A program made the translations under genes and the position numbers. From Typhlomys cinereus (Eukaryota; Chordata; Mammalia; Rodentia; Platacanthomyidae): a stretch of DNA of 64,000 bases. The notes below the pieces were generated by a model. The model was not told where the DNA came from, did not search any database, and saw only the letters and a list, made by a program, of their open reading frames with translations. This document shows, one piece after another, positions 46,275 through 58,589 of this stretch; the first letter of the stretch is position 1, and the number at the start of each line of letters is the position of its first letter. The stretch is from positions 1,869,001-1,933,000 of the forward strand of contig JALPQD010000213.1 in NCBI GenBank assembly GCA_023101885.1, read 5' to 3'.

Positions 46275-47242
46275 TACCAAACTCACCCAGCCCACATTGG
46301 GACACTCAAAAGTAAACCTATGTAACACAGTAATTGCAAGGATTATGAACAAGAGAGATGGGTTAGGAGGGCCACACCAGAAACAGAGAGGAGACCATGT
46401 TACAGCAGAGAAAATAGGCCTCCATGAAGGTCTGCAAGTAAGTAATGAGAAACCTGGTTAAGTTCACAGACATTCTTTCCTGATCTCACCAGAAGGGGAG
46501 GGCATATAGTCTAGCAGATAAAAAGTAATCATTTTGCAAATGGGTGATGGACCCCTCTCTCAGTGAGGTTTCCTACTCTTATTACATCTACCCTTGAATG
46601 TGCTATTACAACAAGACTCCAGTTTAACAGCTTTTTGTCTCTGGCCAGGGGGTGACATACAGTGCCCAGCAGAATGGAGTGAAGGGAATTGCAGGAGCAG
46701 CAAAACTGCAAAAGAAAATCAACAAACCACAATCCAGAACTTCAGAGACTCTATATCAATCACATAGAACTAGGACAGCCTAATCTCTCCCCATCCTGGA
46801 GCTCAGGGACATTTGCGGAAGAGGGGGCGGTAAGATTGTAAGAGCAAAAGGATGGGAGGAGCAACGATTTGCAAGATTCTCAACAATAGTTGGGGCCAAA
46901 GCAATCATAATGGAACTTTGCATGCCCTGCGCAATGTCCAGCGCACTGTTGCCCTCATAAAGTCTAGCATCTGATAAGGGCACCGAGACCCCTGGAGGCA
47001 AGGGATTGACAGCCATAGTAGTGATCTTATGCTTAAGGGGAACAAGAGAAAGGGCTTATGGAAATGCCACTGGGTCCTTATATGTCATCGGAGAGGAGGA
47101 CACAGTGGAGAGTTAGTCCAATAAAGGACTATCTGGGAATTGGGGGGGAGGCACTGGGGGAAGGGGAGGGGGAAGAGGGGGGAGGGAGGGAACTGGTAAA
47201 AAAATTTTTAAAATGTATAATTAAATTTTTAATAAAAAAAAA
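46275..47242 (+). other. L1 3' UTR, polypurine tract, poly(A) signal
   Basis: About 950 bp after the ORF2 stop. A G-rich tract with at least four G-runs lies at 47142-47191 and could form a G-quadruplex, as in other mammalian L1 3' UTRs. The end ('ggtaaaaaaatttttaaaat', then ATTAAATTTTTAATAAA) differs from the 'gtacctattaagtttgtatg' end of the two truncated copies, which marks a separate subfamily. AATAAA is at 47231-47236, directly before the A tail. Confidence 0.93.
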
Positions 47243-47257
47243 AAGAAGTTGAATGCT
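47243..47257 (+). repeat. Target-site duplication, 3' copy
   Basis: 'aagaagttgaatgct', identical to 40469-40483. Confidence 0.95.
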
Positions 47258-47811
47258 AATTTTAGGTTTATGTGGTTTTTTTGCATGTGTTACAGCTACT
47301 AGATTCCCATTAATTTCTACATTAATAGTGTCATATTTTCATCACACACATCCTACAGAGTATGTGCTGCCAGGCATCAGAAGTGTACGCATCTTATCTA
47401 CAGGAGCTTACACACAGTGAGCCACTGAGAACTGCTTACCCGAATGAAAAAGGAAGAAAATGACAAAGACTGAGAGTTGTGACAACAACATGCATTCCCT
47501 CTCTTAATTTTATTCCCAAGAAAACATTGAACAATGGTTCTGCATAAAAACACATTGCTGAATTGCCTTCTTGTCCCCATTAGTCATCTGACTTCATGAA
47601 ACCTTTACATTCTTTATTCCTTTCATCCTTTTTGTCCTTGCTTTTGCCGCCAGTTTAGAACAACCAGATGGCACTCCACTGGTACCTGTCTGCTGTTAAG
47701 AAAAGCCAGGTAGATGAAAGAAACATGGATGTAGGTCAAGCCCCTGAGAATGGTCAGAGCACCCCGTCACCACCAGGAAAAGGCTTCTCCAGACTTCTCT
47801 AAAATAGAGAA
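47258..47811. other. Unique sequence between two L1 insertions
   Basis: No gene or repeat recognised. Confidence 0.45.
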
Positions 47812-48277
47812 CAATATTCATCAATTTTTTAAATTTCTTTTTTTATAATACATTTTTATTATTATTTCAGCTCATACAAACTTAATAGGTACACCAGTTC
47901 CCTCCCTCCCTCCTCCTCCCCCCCCCGAACCCCCTCCTCCTCCTCCCCTCACCCCTCCCGCCCCATCCCCCCGTGCCTCCCGCCCCGATTCCCAGAGTCC
48001 TTTCTTGTGCATGTCTGACTCTCCTCTGGGCCCTCCTCTCCGATGACGTACAAGGACCCAGTGGCATTTCCCTGAACCCTTTCCTGTGTTCCCCTTAAGC
48101 ATAGGAACACTACTGTGGCTGTCAATCCCTTGCCTCCAAAGATCTTGGTGCCTTTAACAGATGCTAGACTTTGTGAGGTCAATAGTGTGTTGGACATTGC
48201 GCCGGGCATGCAATGTCCAATTATGATTGCTTCGGCCCTAACTTGTGTGGAGTATCTTGCAATATTCATCAATTTTT
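47812..48277 (-). mobile_element. 5'-truncated LINE-1 (3' UTR only) with TSD
   Basis: The element (47830-48259, minus strand) is flanked by perfect 18-bp direct repeats 'caatattcatcaattttt' at 47812-47829 and 48260-48277. Same subfamily as 32937-33556 (same tail and near-identical 3' UTR, about 95% by eye), and more distant from the adjacent full-length L1. It faces the full-length element, so the two 3' UTRs form an inverted repeat. Confidence 0.94.
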
Positions 48278-49439
48278 AAAGCGACTGTCATTGTCTTTAT
48301 CTTACTGGTAACTCATTGACTGAGGCTGTGGTAAGTTCCTAGTATCAATAATTAGATGTAAGTAGGAGCCAAGCTAATCCTCTTAAACCTAGCGTATTAT
48401 TTCCTTACTGCTGAAGATCTTTCCTGAATGGATTAAGTGAGTGTTTCTTGCTAGGAGGTGATCCTTTCTCTCTACCCACCTCCAATCTCTGGCAATATCT
48501 GAAGGCTTTTGCTATTATAGCTCAGAATCAATAACCAAGTTGCTGGCATCTAAGGTAGAACCTATCATACTACTGAAATCTTCCAATGCAAAGAAAAGAC
48601 TCCAGCGACATATAAGAACCTACTGTTAAAATGCTAATGGGTTAGGTTTAGGAATATTATATTTATGAAATCATCTATGTTGTTTGCCTAACTACTAACT
48701 CTTGAAGAATAGTTTCTTTTTTTAATCATGCCAATTAGAATGTTTATTGTGCATCTTATACCAGGCTGTGGATTAAAGAAATTATTAAGTTAGGAATATA
48801 GTTTACAATGAGCTTATTTATCCAACACATGCTAATACTGGGAGGAAGAGGAGCAATTGGAAAAAAAAAGCAATAGATACTGGTACCACTAACTTCTGGT
48901 TTTGGTTATAACATCCACAATGCCACAACCACTGTCAACTGACCCTGGCATTTGCTTATTTTATTCTTCCCTCATTCATTTGTTCATCTAAGAATAGTTT
49001 CATTTTTTCAAATATGAGCCTTTCTGTTGATTTTGCCTACATTAAAGGATCCTTTCCTTTAAGGATGGAAATAATATTTACCCAATAAAGTTCATTTTAA
49101 TTTGCATGATTACATGGGATATTAATGCATAAGAGTATTGTCCATGTGAATCCTGCTGCATAAAAAAGACATAAAAGAAGAAACCATGAAAGGATCCAGG
49201 TCATTTACATGGGCCAGTGCTACAAAGCCAGCATGCTTAAGAAAACATCCTGCGGAATGAACTAAAGGTGGTTATAGAGATTAGCAAACTTTTGCTTGGA
49301 TATGAAGTTACAGCTAAGCTGGAAATAGTGACATTAGAATAAGAATCCCAGCATGGTATAGTGGATGAAGCTGGAAAATATTCCTTTATGAAACCTCATT
49401 CAATCTCATCTTCCTTGCTTTCCTCTTGGATCCAAAGAT
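48278..49439. other. Unique AT-rich sequence, no gene seen
   Basis: Nothing recognised. Confidence 0.4.
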
Positions 49440-49690
49440 GGAAACAAAGAAGAAAAGAAGAGAGTGATGAAGGAGGGTTGAAGAGGAGAAGGGAGGGGGG
49501 AATTGTGGAGAAGAAGGGAAGGGAGATAGGAGAGGAAAGAAAGGTAGGGAAAGGGAAGGAAGGGAAGGGAAGGGAAAGGAAGGAATGGAAGGAGAGGGAA
49601 AAGAAAGGAAGGGAAGAGAAGGGAAGGGCAGGGAGGGGGAAAGAAAAGGGAGGAAAAGGAAGGGAAGAGAGGAAAAAAGGGACCTCACAA
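49440..49690. repeat. (GGAAG)n/(GGAA)n polypurine tract
   Basis: About 250 bp of nearly pure purine, mainly GGAAG and GGGAAG steps. The Lys/Glu/Arg-rich open frame is low complexity. Confidence 0.9.
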
Positions 49691-51014
49691 GAGAATGGAA
49701 AGGAAGGAAAATATTCTGGTATCAAGAAAAAAAAAATCTAGCCTAGGAGTAATAAAATTAATACCCAAATTAAACCAACTAAAACCAACATAATGCAAAC
49801 CTAATTCTAATATGCAATGACTACTTGCTTGCATAGTAAGACTATGGTTAAACAGCTCACATTTATAGGTAACTTGTAATGATCACTATCATCAGAAGAA
49901 AGTCATGCTAACCCTACTGCCATCACTTCCACCAAAGCCTGTCGTAAACGTGTAATTTTCTGCTGTCATGCTCAGCCACTTTGAACACATTTAAATTACG
50001 AAGGACTATGCTAATTTTGCTTCATAGGCAGAGTAATTGTTGGAAGACACAATTATCTTTTATTTTCCCCACGCAGTTGTTTTATTTTCCAGTTCTGTTT
50101 AAATCTAGTCTCAGTTCCCCATGTCCTTTTAAACCCAAGCCTTCCCACACCTCCACCTGGCTGGAAGTATTTCTATCATCTTTCTTAGCTTTAGAGGGTA
50201 TAAAAGAAGTTCTTGTTCCATAGCGATTGTCCCAAGGAAGTGCGGAAGTCTGACTTAGAGAGTTAACTCTACATTTAATTAAGAAGGGCTGCCCTTTATT
50301 TTCTTCCTATTAATGCTTAACATACCATAGAATTGACTGAAGGAAAAGTCGCAAAAGAATAGCAGCCAAATGACTTGAGAAGAGATGAGCAGAAAGAAGG
50401 GAGACTTGTTCCAGTCTTTAAATCCCAAAAAGGCTAGGAGCTGTGCTTGGGAGGCTGCAAACTGAACTGGAGCAGAATGAGCACAACGGCCAAGGAAAGC
50501 AAGTGGCCTCCGAATAAGGAAAGGACCCTTGGAATGGGGTGAGATGGCTCAGAACCACAGTGTCACTCTCAGACTCAGGTTCCCCCTCACCGAACAGGAG
50601 GACCTCACAAGCTGCCTCCTGTTCATTGGCTGGGCAGTTGTCTCTAAGGAGTTGTGTGTGGGAAGGGTTGATGTGGCCTGCATAGCTCAGAAAGAGGGAA
50701 AGCAGATATGCTGAGGAAAGCATCCTACCAGACTAGGCAGTCAGGGTTCAGTCTTCTAATTGCTTCTATCATACAGAGAAAAGATGAATCTCTAAACGTA
50801 CCATCCCATGAGCCAGGTAACCAGTTAAATCATCTGCTTGTATCAGGTGGTCATAATGTTTGGAATCACTGGTCAAAGGCTACTGAGCTACTGGATTCCT
50901 GATGTTAGGCCATCCCTACCCTCCTCCCCAGCAACAAGAAGAGCATATTTAATTATTCTTCGTGACCTTCACTTGATGACTCATGGAGATTCTTATCCAG
51001 TTGCCCAGTATACC
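49691..51014. other. Unique sequence; possible regulatory stretch at 49960-50310
   Basis: No gene. 49960-50310 is repeat-free with homeodomain and octamer-like cores ('ctatgctaattttgcttc', 'gagtaattgttgg', 'cacaattatctttt'), which suggests a conserved element; this is inference. The rest is unremarkable. Confidence 0.35.
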
Positions 51015-51400
51015 AGCTAGATACAGCTTGATAACTGAGAACTAAGCTTTCAGGCACACCTCTAAAGAATTATCTAGTTAACACAAGGCCTGACCAAATC
51101 TATGGGAGGTTATCTCATTGATGTGAAAAGACCATAGTGGATGGAAGAATTCTGGACAGATGGATAAGATAGCCAATTAGCTAGCTGTGATAAACAAGGA
51201 AAGGAAAAAATGTATGCCCCCTTTCTCAGCTCTTCCTGGGGATACAGTAGCATCACCAGTCCCCTCACTTCTTGGTGTTGGAATGAACTCTCTCCTGCAA
51301 CCAGAAACTGTAAACCAAGAATAATCGCTTTGCCCCCATCAGTTGTTTGGGTCTCATTTTCATTCAGTAACAGGAGGATGAAACTAATACACAGAGCCCA
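51015..51400 (+). repeat. Old dispersed retroelement-like repeat, copy D
   Basis: Collinear with copies A-C: 'taccagctagatacagcttg', 'gggaggttatctcattgatg', 'gaaaagaccatagtggatgg', 'ggacagatggataaga', 'ttggtgttggaatgaactct', 'aactgtaaaccaagaataat' and a 'gatgaaactaatacac' end, the last being typical of MaLR LTR termini. Diverged. Confidence 0.65.
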
Positions 51401-52494
51401 TCTATTGAGTCCATTGCATGTGACCTATTACTCTGGTGATTATTAGGTACATTATTTGACTTGTACACCAGACCTCTGGTTTTCACCAACCCAAAGGCTA
51501 AGAATGTCATTAGATAGCACCTTATAGACTATAACCCACCTACCTGATGTTTCCACCAAAATATCTGAAAAGTGTCTTGATTTAATACTTTCCTTGCCCT
51601 GTGATTATAAACCCTGAAAACCTGTTACCCCATGGAATACATATAATTTGGGGAAATATGAATCATATTCCCAAGCCATGGTCACTCATTTGGCTCCAGA
51701 GTAAACTATACCTTATGCTTCTGAAAGGAGAATTGTGATTTTTTTTCCATTTACAGGACATGGATATTGGTACATGTGTCAGATGGCTGCATGCATTTGA
51801 GCCACTGACTTGAAAAAGTCAAAACATATTTTTTTCAGGCTCCATAATTTAAAGTCCTACCACTCCTCTCTCACTGGGTACACCTCAGTTTCCATTGCTG
51901 TATAATGGGGGAGGCTGTGGCTGTCTACTTTTCTTGGGTGTTCTGAAGATTTATGGGGTCACTTTTCTAAAGCATCACATACTTCTTGGGAAAAGGTGCT
52001 ATGAAAAATAAAGCATCATTATTCATTTTGTTCTGGGACAGGACCCTTGGGGGGGTCCTTGAGAAAGAACAAATAGAGTCATTTTTACTGCAGACAAGAG
52101 AGAAATGCTTTCATCTGAAATTCCAAATTCAGCAGAAAACAACATAAGCAAAGAATCTATCCTAAAAACACTCTCCTCATAGCCACAAGTTTAGAGTCCT
52201 GGGTGATTAAGACATTTATTCAGTAATTTATAATATGAGCGTAAAATGAGATGTGAGCGTAAAATGAGAGGAAGGGCTTTTAAGCAATACAGTTAAACAA
52301 AATCATCTTGACTTACCTGAGTCACGGCTGAGAACGTATTTGTGATAATTCCTGTTGTGGCTTCATAAATTGTCAACTTAACAATTCTAAGGGGAAGTTT
52401 TCCATTAAAATATCTGTCTTCTCCTTCTAGTGGAAGGAAAACAAGAGCTTTATGGCACACCAGATGATCATTTTTATTAAATGTACTTCTTTTT
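51401..52494. other. Unique sequence, no gene seen
   Basis: A short tandem 'gagcgtaaaatgaga' repeat lies near 52240-52270. Nothing else was recognised. Confidence 0.4.
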
Positions 52495-52531
52495 ATATTT
52501 TATTCATTTATTTCAGAGACAGAGAGTGAGT

Positions 52532-52583
<52 letters not shown>

Positions 52584-52740
52584 AGGTATACAGACCATGG
52601 GGGGTGCATATGGAGATTAGAGGCCAACTTTAAGAAGTCAGTTCTCTCTTCCACCATGTGAGTAATTCTGGTCTTTGAACTCAGGTCTCCCAGCCTGGCC
52701 ACATGCACCTTTGCCCACTGATCCATCTTTCTAGCTCTGC
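52495..52740 (-). repeat. tRNA-derived SINE with (GA)n tract
   Basis: On the + strand a T-rich start and a GAGAGAG block (52517-52583) are followed by 'gtgcatatggagattagagg', 'gaagtcagttctctcttcca', 'ctttgaactcaggtctccca' and the head complement 'ctgatccatctttctagctc'. This is the B2/B3-type order on the minus strand. Confidence 0.75.
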
Positions 52741-54922
52741 TTAACCTGTGTTTATGGTAATATGCTGAAAAGATGAAAATAAGCATCTTTCCATCGACTT
52801 TGCTACAAGTGCATGGAACCAATGATATACTACTTACAAACTAAAGATGGCTCTGAAAAGATTGTCAGAATGGTCAATCCTCAATGGTTCTTATGCCTGG
52901 TCCTCCCCTTGAAGGTACTCTGGTATGTGGCCCTTTATCAGAATCCTCTGGGCTTGGATGGTACGGTCTTCATTCTCCTTTTCCTTACCATTTGACTGCT
53001 CAATTTGACTTGAAATGATAACATGAAGTATCATTATATTGGCTACAAGTACCACAGTGTCCCTGGGTTAGTGTCCAATCATATGGTAGAAACCTCAGTG
53101 TTTGGTTTCCTTTCTTAATGTAAAGAAATAGGATACTGGACAGCTTGACAGTTCTCAGACTGGAACTCCCTGACTTCCCGTGGGCCTCCATCTTCAGTTC
53201 CCTTCTCATGAGTGGGGGCAGAGAAGAGGGTTATGGACATTAAACACCTCATGGAGCCTTAGGAGTTATTGACAACAGCAAAACCTGGTTTACTTGGGCC
53301 TTCCTGTTGGCAAGAATGCGCTTGCCTGCATAATTCACCACTGACTTGTAATTCACTTGACCAGGTCTGCTGTCTTCTTGCCATTCCAGGGCATGCAGCT
53401 TTATCTTCCTGTTGTCCGTTGCATTCTCTTCTCTCTGCAGCTTCCTGGACTGCTGTGGGCGCTCCAGCCTGGACTATTAGGCTTCTAACCCCCAATTCTA
53501 GAATCACAGACTCTCCCAAGGGTCATGTCATCTCTCAAAGTGTGCTCATCGGATCAATGGAGGCGTGAATTAGGAGCGCTGACTCGTGGGTCCAATCCCA
53601 CACTTAGCAGCTAGGTTTTTTTTTCCCCCCAAGAACTCCAGGTGATATCTAAACACTGCATATTGAGAAGTTCTGCCCTAATTCTACATTCCATGCCTTC
53701 TGGTTTAATTTTTTAATTGATTTTTTTTTTTTTTTTTTGGCTGTGCAAAGAAAGGCCTCAAAGCTTTAGAGATTCTGGTTTATTAGATCAAATTCTATGT
53801 TATTTGGTCCTTATGTGGTTCTCACAGAAATTCCTAATTGAGAATGCTAGGCAGTTAGTTATAAGCTGAGGTCAGTCCCAGATCATTGGCACAAGCATCA
53901 ATTGTGAAAACGCAAGGGCACGCTGCTGATATTCCAGCCCAGCTGCTTCAGAATCGAGGTCCAAGAACATGTGTTTGATTGACTCCCCCAATCACTCCCA
54001 TCCCATCACCACAAATATACATAATTAACAGGCCCTATTTCACCTCTCTCCCTTTTTAACATATATTCCTTTAAGCTAAATAAAACCAATTCTTAGCTCC
54101 CTACTGAATGCATTTGTAAGACTGTCCAGTTACAAATGATAAGACTGTGTTTTGGACAACATATACTTGGAACATTTCTGTCATCCTATAGAGCTCTACT
54201 GGCCATTGTATAGACTTGGAATTCAATTCACAGTCAGAATAAGTGCAATCACTTCCAAAGTAACAATCGGTATGTAATGAGTGTTGACTAAGTGCCTCGT
54301 ATTGAGGTAAGACATCAGCTTCCTTTTCCTTACATTTCCACAATTGTAGCAGGGTTGAGGAATGAGGAAGGAGTTGCATGATTGCCCACGGCAACACGAT
54401 ACTGCCCTAGAGTAAGAGGGTTGGCATTGCACTAAGGCAACCAAAAGTCACTGAGAGGCAAAGAAACTATAAAGCCAAAAAGAAGATAAACCAGTAAAAT
54501 ACCACTTCTTCATATTGGATTGGATTACAGAGTGCTAGACTTCAAAAGCGTTAAACTATTATTTTGGAATCCTGCTGCTGGATGTGTGTATACCTTTGCA
54601 CCGTGCTGGTAATGGCAGCCATGGTCTTGTTAATCTTTGGCTACAAGTAGGTATTCTCTGCCCTCCCAAATCCAAAAGCTGTGTTGTGCAACTTAATTTC
54701 TGAACACAAAACCTTGTGCACCTTCCCTTAGCACCTTCAAAGATTTGTGATCACCACGTCATTCCATGTAGCAAGCACTCATGTCACCTAATGCCTTTGA
54801 TCCAAGGTTTTTATACCTGGCATGCAGCCACACAGCCCTCTGACAATTGCTAGGGCAAGACATGCAGACATAACCATCACTGAAACTTTCATTATGGAGG
54901 TGGAGATGAGCATTCCAGTGAT

Positions 54923-54927
<5 letters not shown>
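52741..54927. other. Unique sequence, no gene seen
   Basis: A T run lies at about 53721-53738. Open frames up to about 100 residues (for example 53269-53568) show no recognisable domain. No repeats assigned. Confidence 0.4.

Positions 54928-54975
<48 letters not shown>
54928..54975. repeat. (TC)n microsatellite
   Basis: A nearly pure (CT)n run of about 45 bp, with degenerate CT sequence to about 54995. Confidence 0.95.
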
Positions 54976-54978
<3 letters not shown>

Positions 54979-56559
54979 TTCTGTCTCTGGCTCTTTTCTG
55001 CATCACCTGAGACTTGAACAAACATTAACAAGTACTTCACTAAACCCCTAATGTGGGGGAGAGAGCTCTGTACTGCCTTAGAACAGTAGATTTGGCTTGC
55101 AAGGTGCACTTTTGCTGCACTGCGACTTAGCCAAGCCTTCCTGTTCTCAAGAGCAGCAGCATGAGTTATATCTCTCTTTGAATCACTGAAGCTTCTCCAA
55201 AGAACAAAAGGTTAATGAAAAGGTCTCCTGAAAGTGGCCTGTTCCATTAGGAACAGAAGGTCTATCTAAAAGGCAAATTCCGGTCTCCACCTAGAAGACA
55301 TAAACTGCTAGGAAGCCCCCAGGGTGCAGTTTTCCCCACTTGGAAAAATGAAGGCTTGGTCTTGATTACACATTGTAAAGATACATCTTTACCTCCCACT
55401 AACTACCCGTTGCTTCTCTACTGAGATCCAGTACCCAGCCTTTCTCCATGTTTCCTAATGAGAACCAAAGATTCATTCAGGAGGAGTAGAAGGGTGGAGG
55501 TGAGATGAGAAGGAGGGTAGAGTGGAGGACTTGGCAGCCTTGGAATTCCCAGGAGGAAAATTCCTTCTTGCTTCCACTTGTGAATGGAAGTCCAGCCCCA
55601 CTATCATTGGCTAATCATTTTATCTTGGAAGTTTCAAGTTACACAGAACTTTGAGTTCTAGGCCAAAGGGATTTCAACTGTATTTTAATAACAAAAGTCT
55701 TTCTTGAAACAAAAGTCTTCCATGGAAACTTATGATATGAAGAGAATAAAGAAAAACTTGTGTGGTTGAAACAAGGAGTAATGGGAAAACCCCATTCTCC
55801 CTCCCGGGACAGGCTGCTGACCTGCATCTGGAATCATTACTCTCACTCTGCCTCTCATGACATAGTACGCCAAGAAAGTTCAAACAACTTTCAGAAGACA
55901 CATTTTTTGATGAGTCTAAAACTGAATCTTGGGACTCTTGGCTGTGTTCCCTGCTTTTATTTGCTTGTCCACTGTGGTTTGAGTGAGGTGAGCTACCATG
56001 TCCTGCATTCAGCTATGGAATTCGAAATTGCTGAGATCTTTCCAGATTCAGCTACAGTTTGGACTTGCTTTTCTTTCTACAACCCATATGATAAGAAATG
56101 GTTTGTAGCTACAAGAAAACAAGAAAACTTGTAGATGATACTACCTATAATTTTCTATGCAGATCAAAAATGTTACTATGAATTTTGCCTTCAGAAGCAA
56201 ATAGACTTTAGGAAACTTTTTGTCTTATCATATAGCTGCAATCAGTAAAAAAAAAAAGTATTGCTATATTTGAAGGTATTTGTCTCTGTTTATGGAAAAT
56301 AGGTTTATTTGCCATTTATTATGTAAAATTTTTTGCACAAATTATTACATCACTGCAAACAGAGAAAGGTAGACTGATAAGTTCCATTTTACTTGCAAAA
56401 TAACTTAAATTCAGAAAGACATCCTGGATAAAGACAAGTGAGATGAATCTCATTTGCCTGGGCCAAAGGTGGACCAAGCTCTTTCTGACAATGTGATCTT
56501 AAAAATTATGAAATAAATAGCTTTTGATATGTGATTGTATTAATTCTGAATTAGCCATT
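54976..56559. other. Unique sequence, no gene seen
   Basis: A 124-residue open frame (55760-56134) has no recognisable domain. An A run lies at 56248-56258. No repeats assigned. Confidence 0.4.
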
Positions 56560-56915
56560 CTTCTGGTGAAATACCTGGCAAAAACTACTCCAGGAAAGAA
56601 AGGGTTTGTTTGGGCTTAGAGTTTAAAGGCAGGAAAGCATGGTAGCTAGAGTCTGAGCAGGGGATGATTTTGTATCTACATTCAAGTATCAGAAAGAGAT
56701 TAATGCAGATACTCCGCTCTTTTTCACTTTTTATGTATTTTGAGACCTCAACTGATAAAGCAGTGCCCCCCACACTTAGGGTGGGTTGTTTCACTTCAAT
56801 TAACTCAGTTTAAAAAGCCCCTCACAGACATATTTGTACATGTCTGCCCATAGGCTTCTCTCCTTGATGATGACAGACCCTGTCAAGTTGACAATCAGTA
56901 TTCATCATCAAAACC
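56560..56915 (-). repeat. Old dispersed retroelement-like repeat, copy E
   Basis: The minus strand reads 'gattgtcaacttgacagggt', 'gagaagcctatgggcagaca', 'gaaacaacccaccctaagtg', 'tctaagcccaaacaaaccct' and 'ttctttcctggagtag'. These are the same kinds of landmarks as copies A-D but in the opposite orientation. Confidence 0.55.
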
Positions 56916-58099
56916 CCAATTCAGAATGGAGGTACAGAAAGCTAAAACAAGGTATCTTGTTTCCCTTAAGGATGCAGGTTATGCAAAATGGGTCAGTTAT
57001 AGCTTTAACAGGAAACGATACACATTGTTTTAACTAGGAATAGTAGCCTACCTCTTTTCTAAGATCTAAACTACCATTTTTTTAGAAGAGTGAGGCAGAG
57101 TTTATTAGAGGAAAGAAAGAATGGAACTCATGGATGTGAATCTGCAAGGAGCATAAGAGCTGAGAAGAACTCACAGACTCCAGACATGGAGTTCCATGAG
57201 AAGCAAGGAAGCCAGAAAAGAACTCACAGACATGCAGTTATGAGGGGCAAGGAGCTCAAAGGAACTCATAGACTCTAGGGGGCAAGTGAGCCAAAACTTA
57301 CCACTTTTTAGCTCAACTGCGAAATGTGTAAGAATTTGCTTTCTTGATTTTCTGTCAAGATGAGTTTCTTGGCATAGAGTATGTCATTACTAAGTCCAGG
57401 AGCATGTCAATGGTTTAGAAAAAGGACTAACAGTAAAGATAGGTAGAGAACAGTAAAACTCAGTGGGTAAAACAAAGCTCACTGACAGGAGTCATGGCGA
57501 AAGAGAAGGAAAGTATCTAGTAACTACCAAGTGTCTTCTAAGATCTATGGGCATATGAATCAAAATAACTCTTCTTTTAAGCCCATATTCCTTAGGGACT
57601 TCAACGATGTACTTACTCCCTTTATCATAAACCACTCAGAAGGAGCAGACTACGCTTGCTGCTCACCAGTCTTTTCCTCCTAGTCTCTGTGGAACACACT
57701 TTAATCTTCCATCAGGGCCGTCCATGAGTTTCACAGGCCCAATGGAAGCATCAGTTCTCAGTCCTTAGTTGTGAACTGGAGCTGACTTCACACATTCATC
57801 ATTCCCTGCTTCAGACTCCCTTGTCACTTGGTTTCCAAGACCTCATTCTTCCCTGGTTTTCTTCCCAGCTCCTTGTTCAATTTTTCTTGTGCTCCTTCAC
57901 TGGTTCCCTCTCATTTCGTCAGCTTCTCAACCTTATCATACTACAGGAATCAATTCTCAAACATTCTCTCTAGCTACATTAACTGTAGCTCCACTAGCTG
58001 TAGCTATATCAACTGTAGTTAATCTCAAGAAATCTACTAACACATGGCAGTTCCCGAATGTATATTTCTACTTGAGCATTTCCTCCCTCTGCACTAGAC
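56916..58099. other. Unique sequence with short internal repeats
   Basis: The part at 57160-57275 contains three imperfect copies of an 'agaactcacagactc' block at intervals of about 50 bp. The part at 57970-58020 has repeated 'aactgtagct' steps. No gene. Confidence 0.4.
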
Positions 58100-58107
58100 A
58101 TGCGCAT

Positions 58108-58144
<37 letters not shown>

Positions 58145-58435
58145 ATGTGCATGAGAAGTGAGAGTTCAACCTCAAGTGTTGTTCCTAAATAGCACTCCAC
58201 TTTGTTTTTTGAGATAAGGTGTCTCACCGGGACGTGGGACTCCCCAGGTAGGCTAGACTGGTTAGCCATCAAACTCTAGAGATCCTTCTATCTCTGCCCC
58301 CCCCAGTGCTGTGGTTATAATTAATGACCACCATGCTTGACTTTTTACGTGGATGGTTGCTGTGGATCAGTCTTAGGTCCTCATGTTTGCACGACAAAAA
58401 TGTTATGAACCAAACTATCTTCCTAGCCCCACGGA
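58100..58435 (-). repeat. tRNA/7SL composite SINE (B4-like) with (GT)n end
   Basis: A (GT)n run at 58111-58142 is followed by B1-complement sequence ('gataaggtgtctcaccggga', 'gtaggctagactggttagcc', 'gatccttctatctctgcccc', 'cagtgctgtggttataatta') and a tRNA-type head complement ('cttaggtcctcatgtttgca' ... 'atcttcctagcccc'). Confidence 0.7.
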
Positions 58436-58589
58436 CCAGAAAGGATTGTAACCCAAAAAAATTTTCCATTTCACTTGGATATTTAATGGCCTTCTCGAAA
58501 CATCTCTTAACTTCTCTAGCACACTGTAGATCATGTAACCTCTGTCTTTAAAAAATGTCAGCTCTATCCTACCAGTTCCTTAGGAAAAA
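58436..58589. other. Unique sequence
   Basis: Nothing recognised. Confidence 0.4.

Larger units (their letters stand above)
40484..47242 (+). mobile_element. Full-length LINE-1 retrotransposon
   Basis: A 6,759-bp element with all parts in canonical order: monomeric 5' UTR (40484-41329), ORF1 (41330-42400), a 50-nt spacer, ORF2 (42451-46274, one frameshift), 3' UTR with G-rich tract, AATAAA at 47231-47236 and a short A tail. Perfect 15-bp TSDs bound it. L1 copies itself by target-primed reverse transcription and also mobilises the SINEs and fragments seen elsewhere in this window. The near-intact frames and the perfect TSD indicate a young insertion; the ORF2 frameshift should make it non-autonomous. 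Confidence 0.98.
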
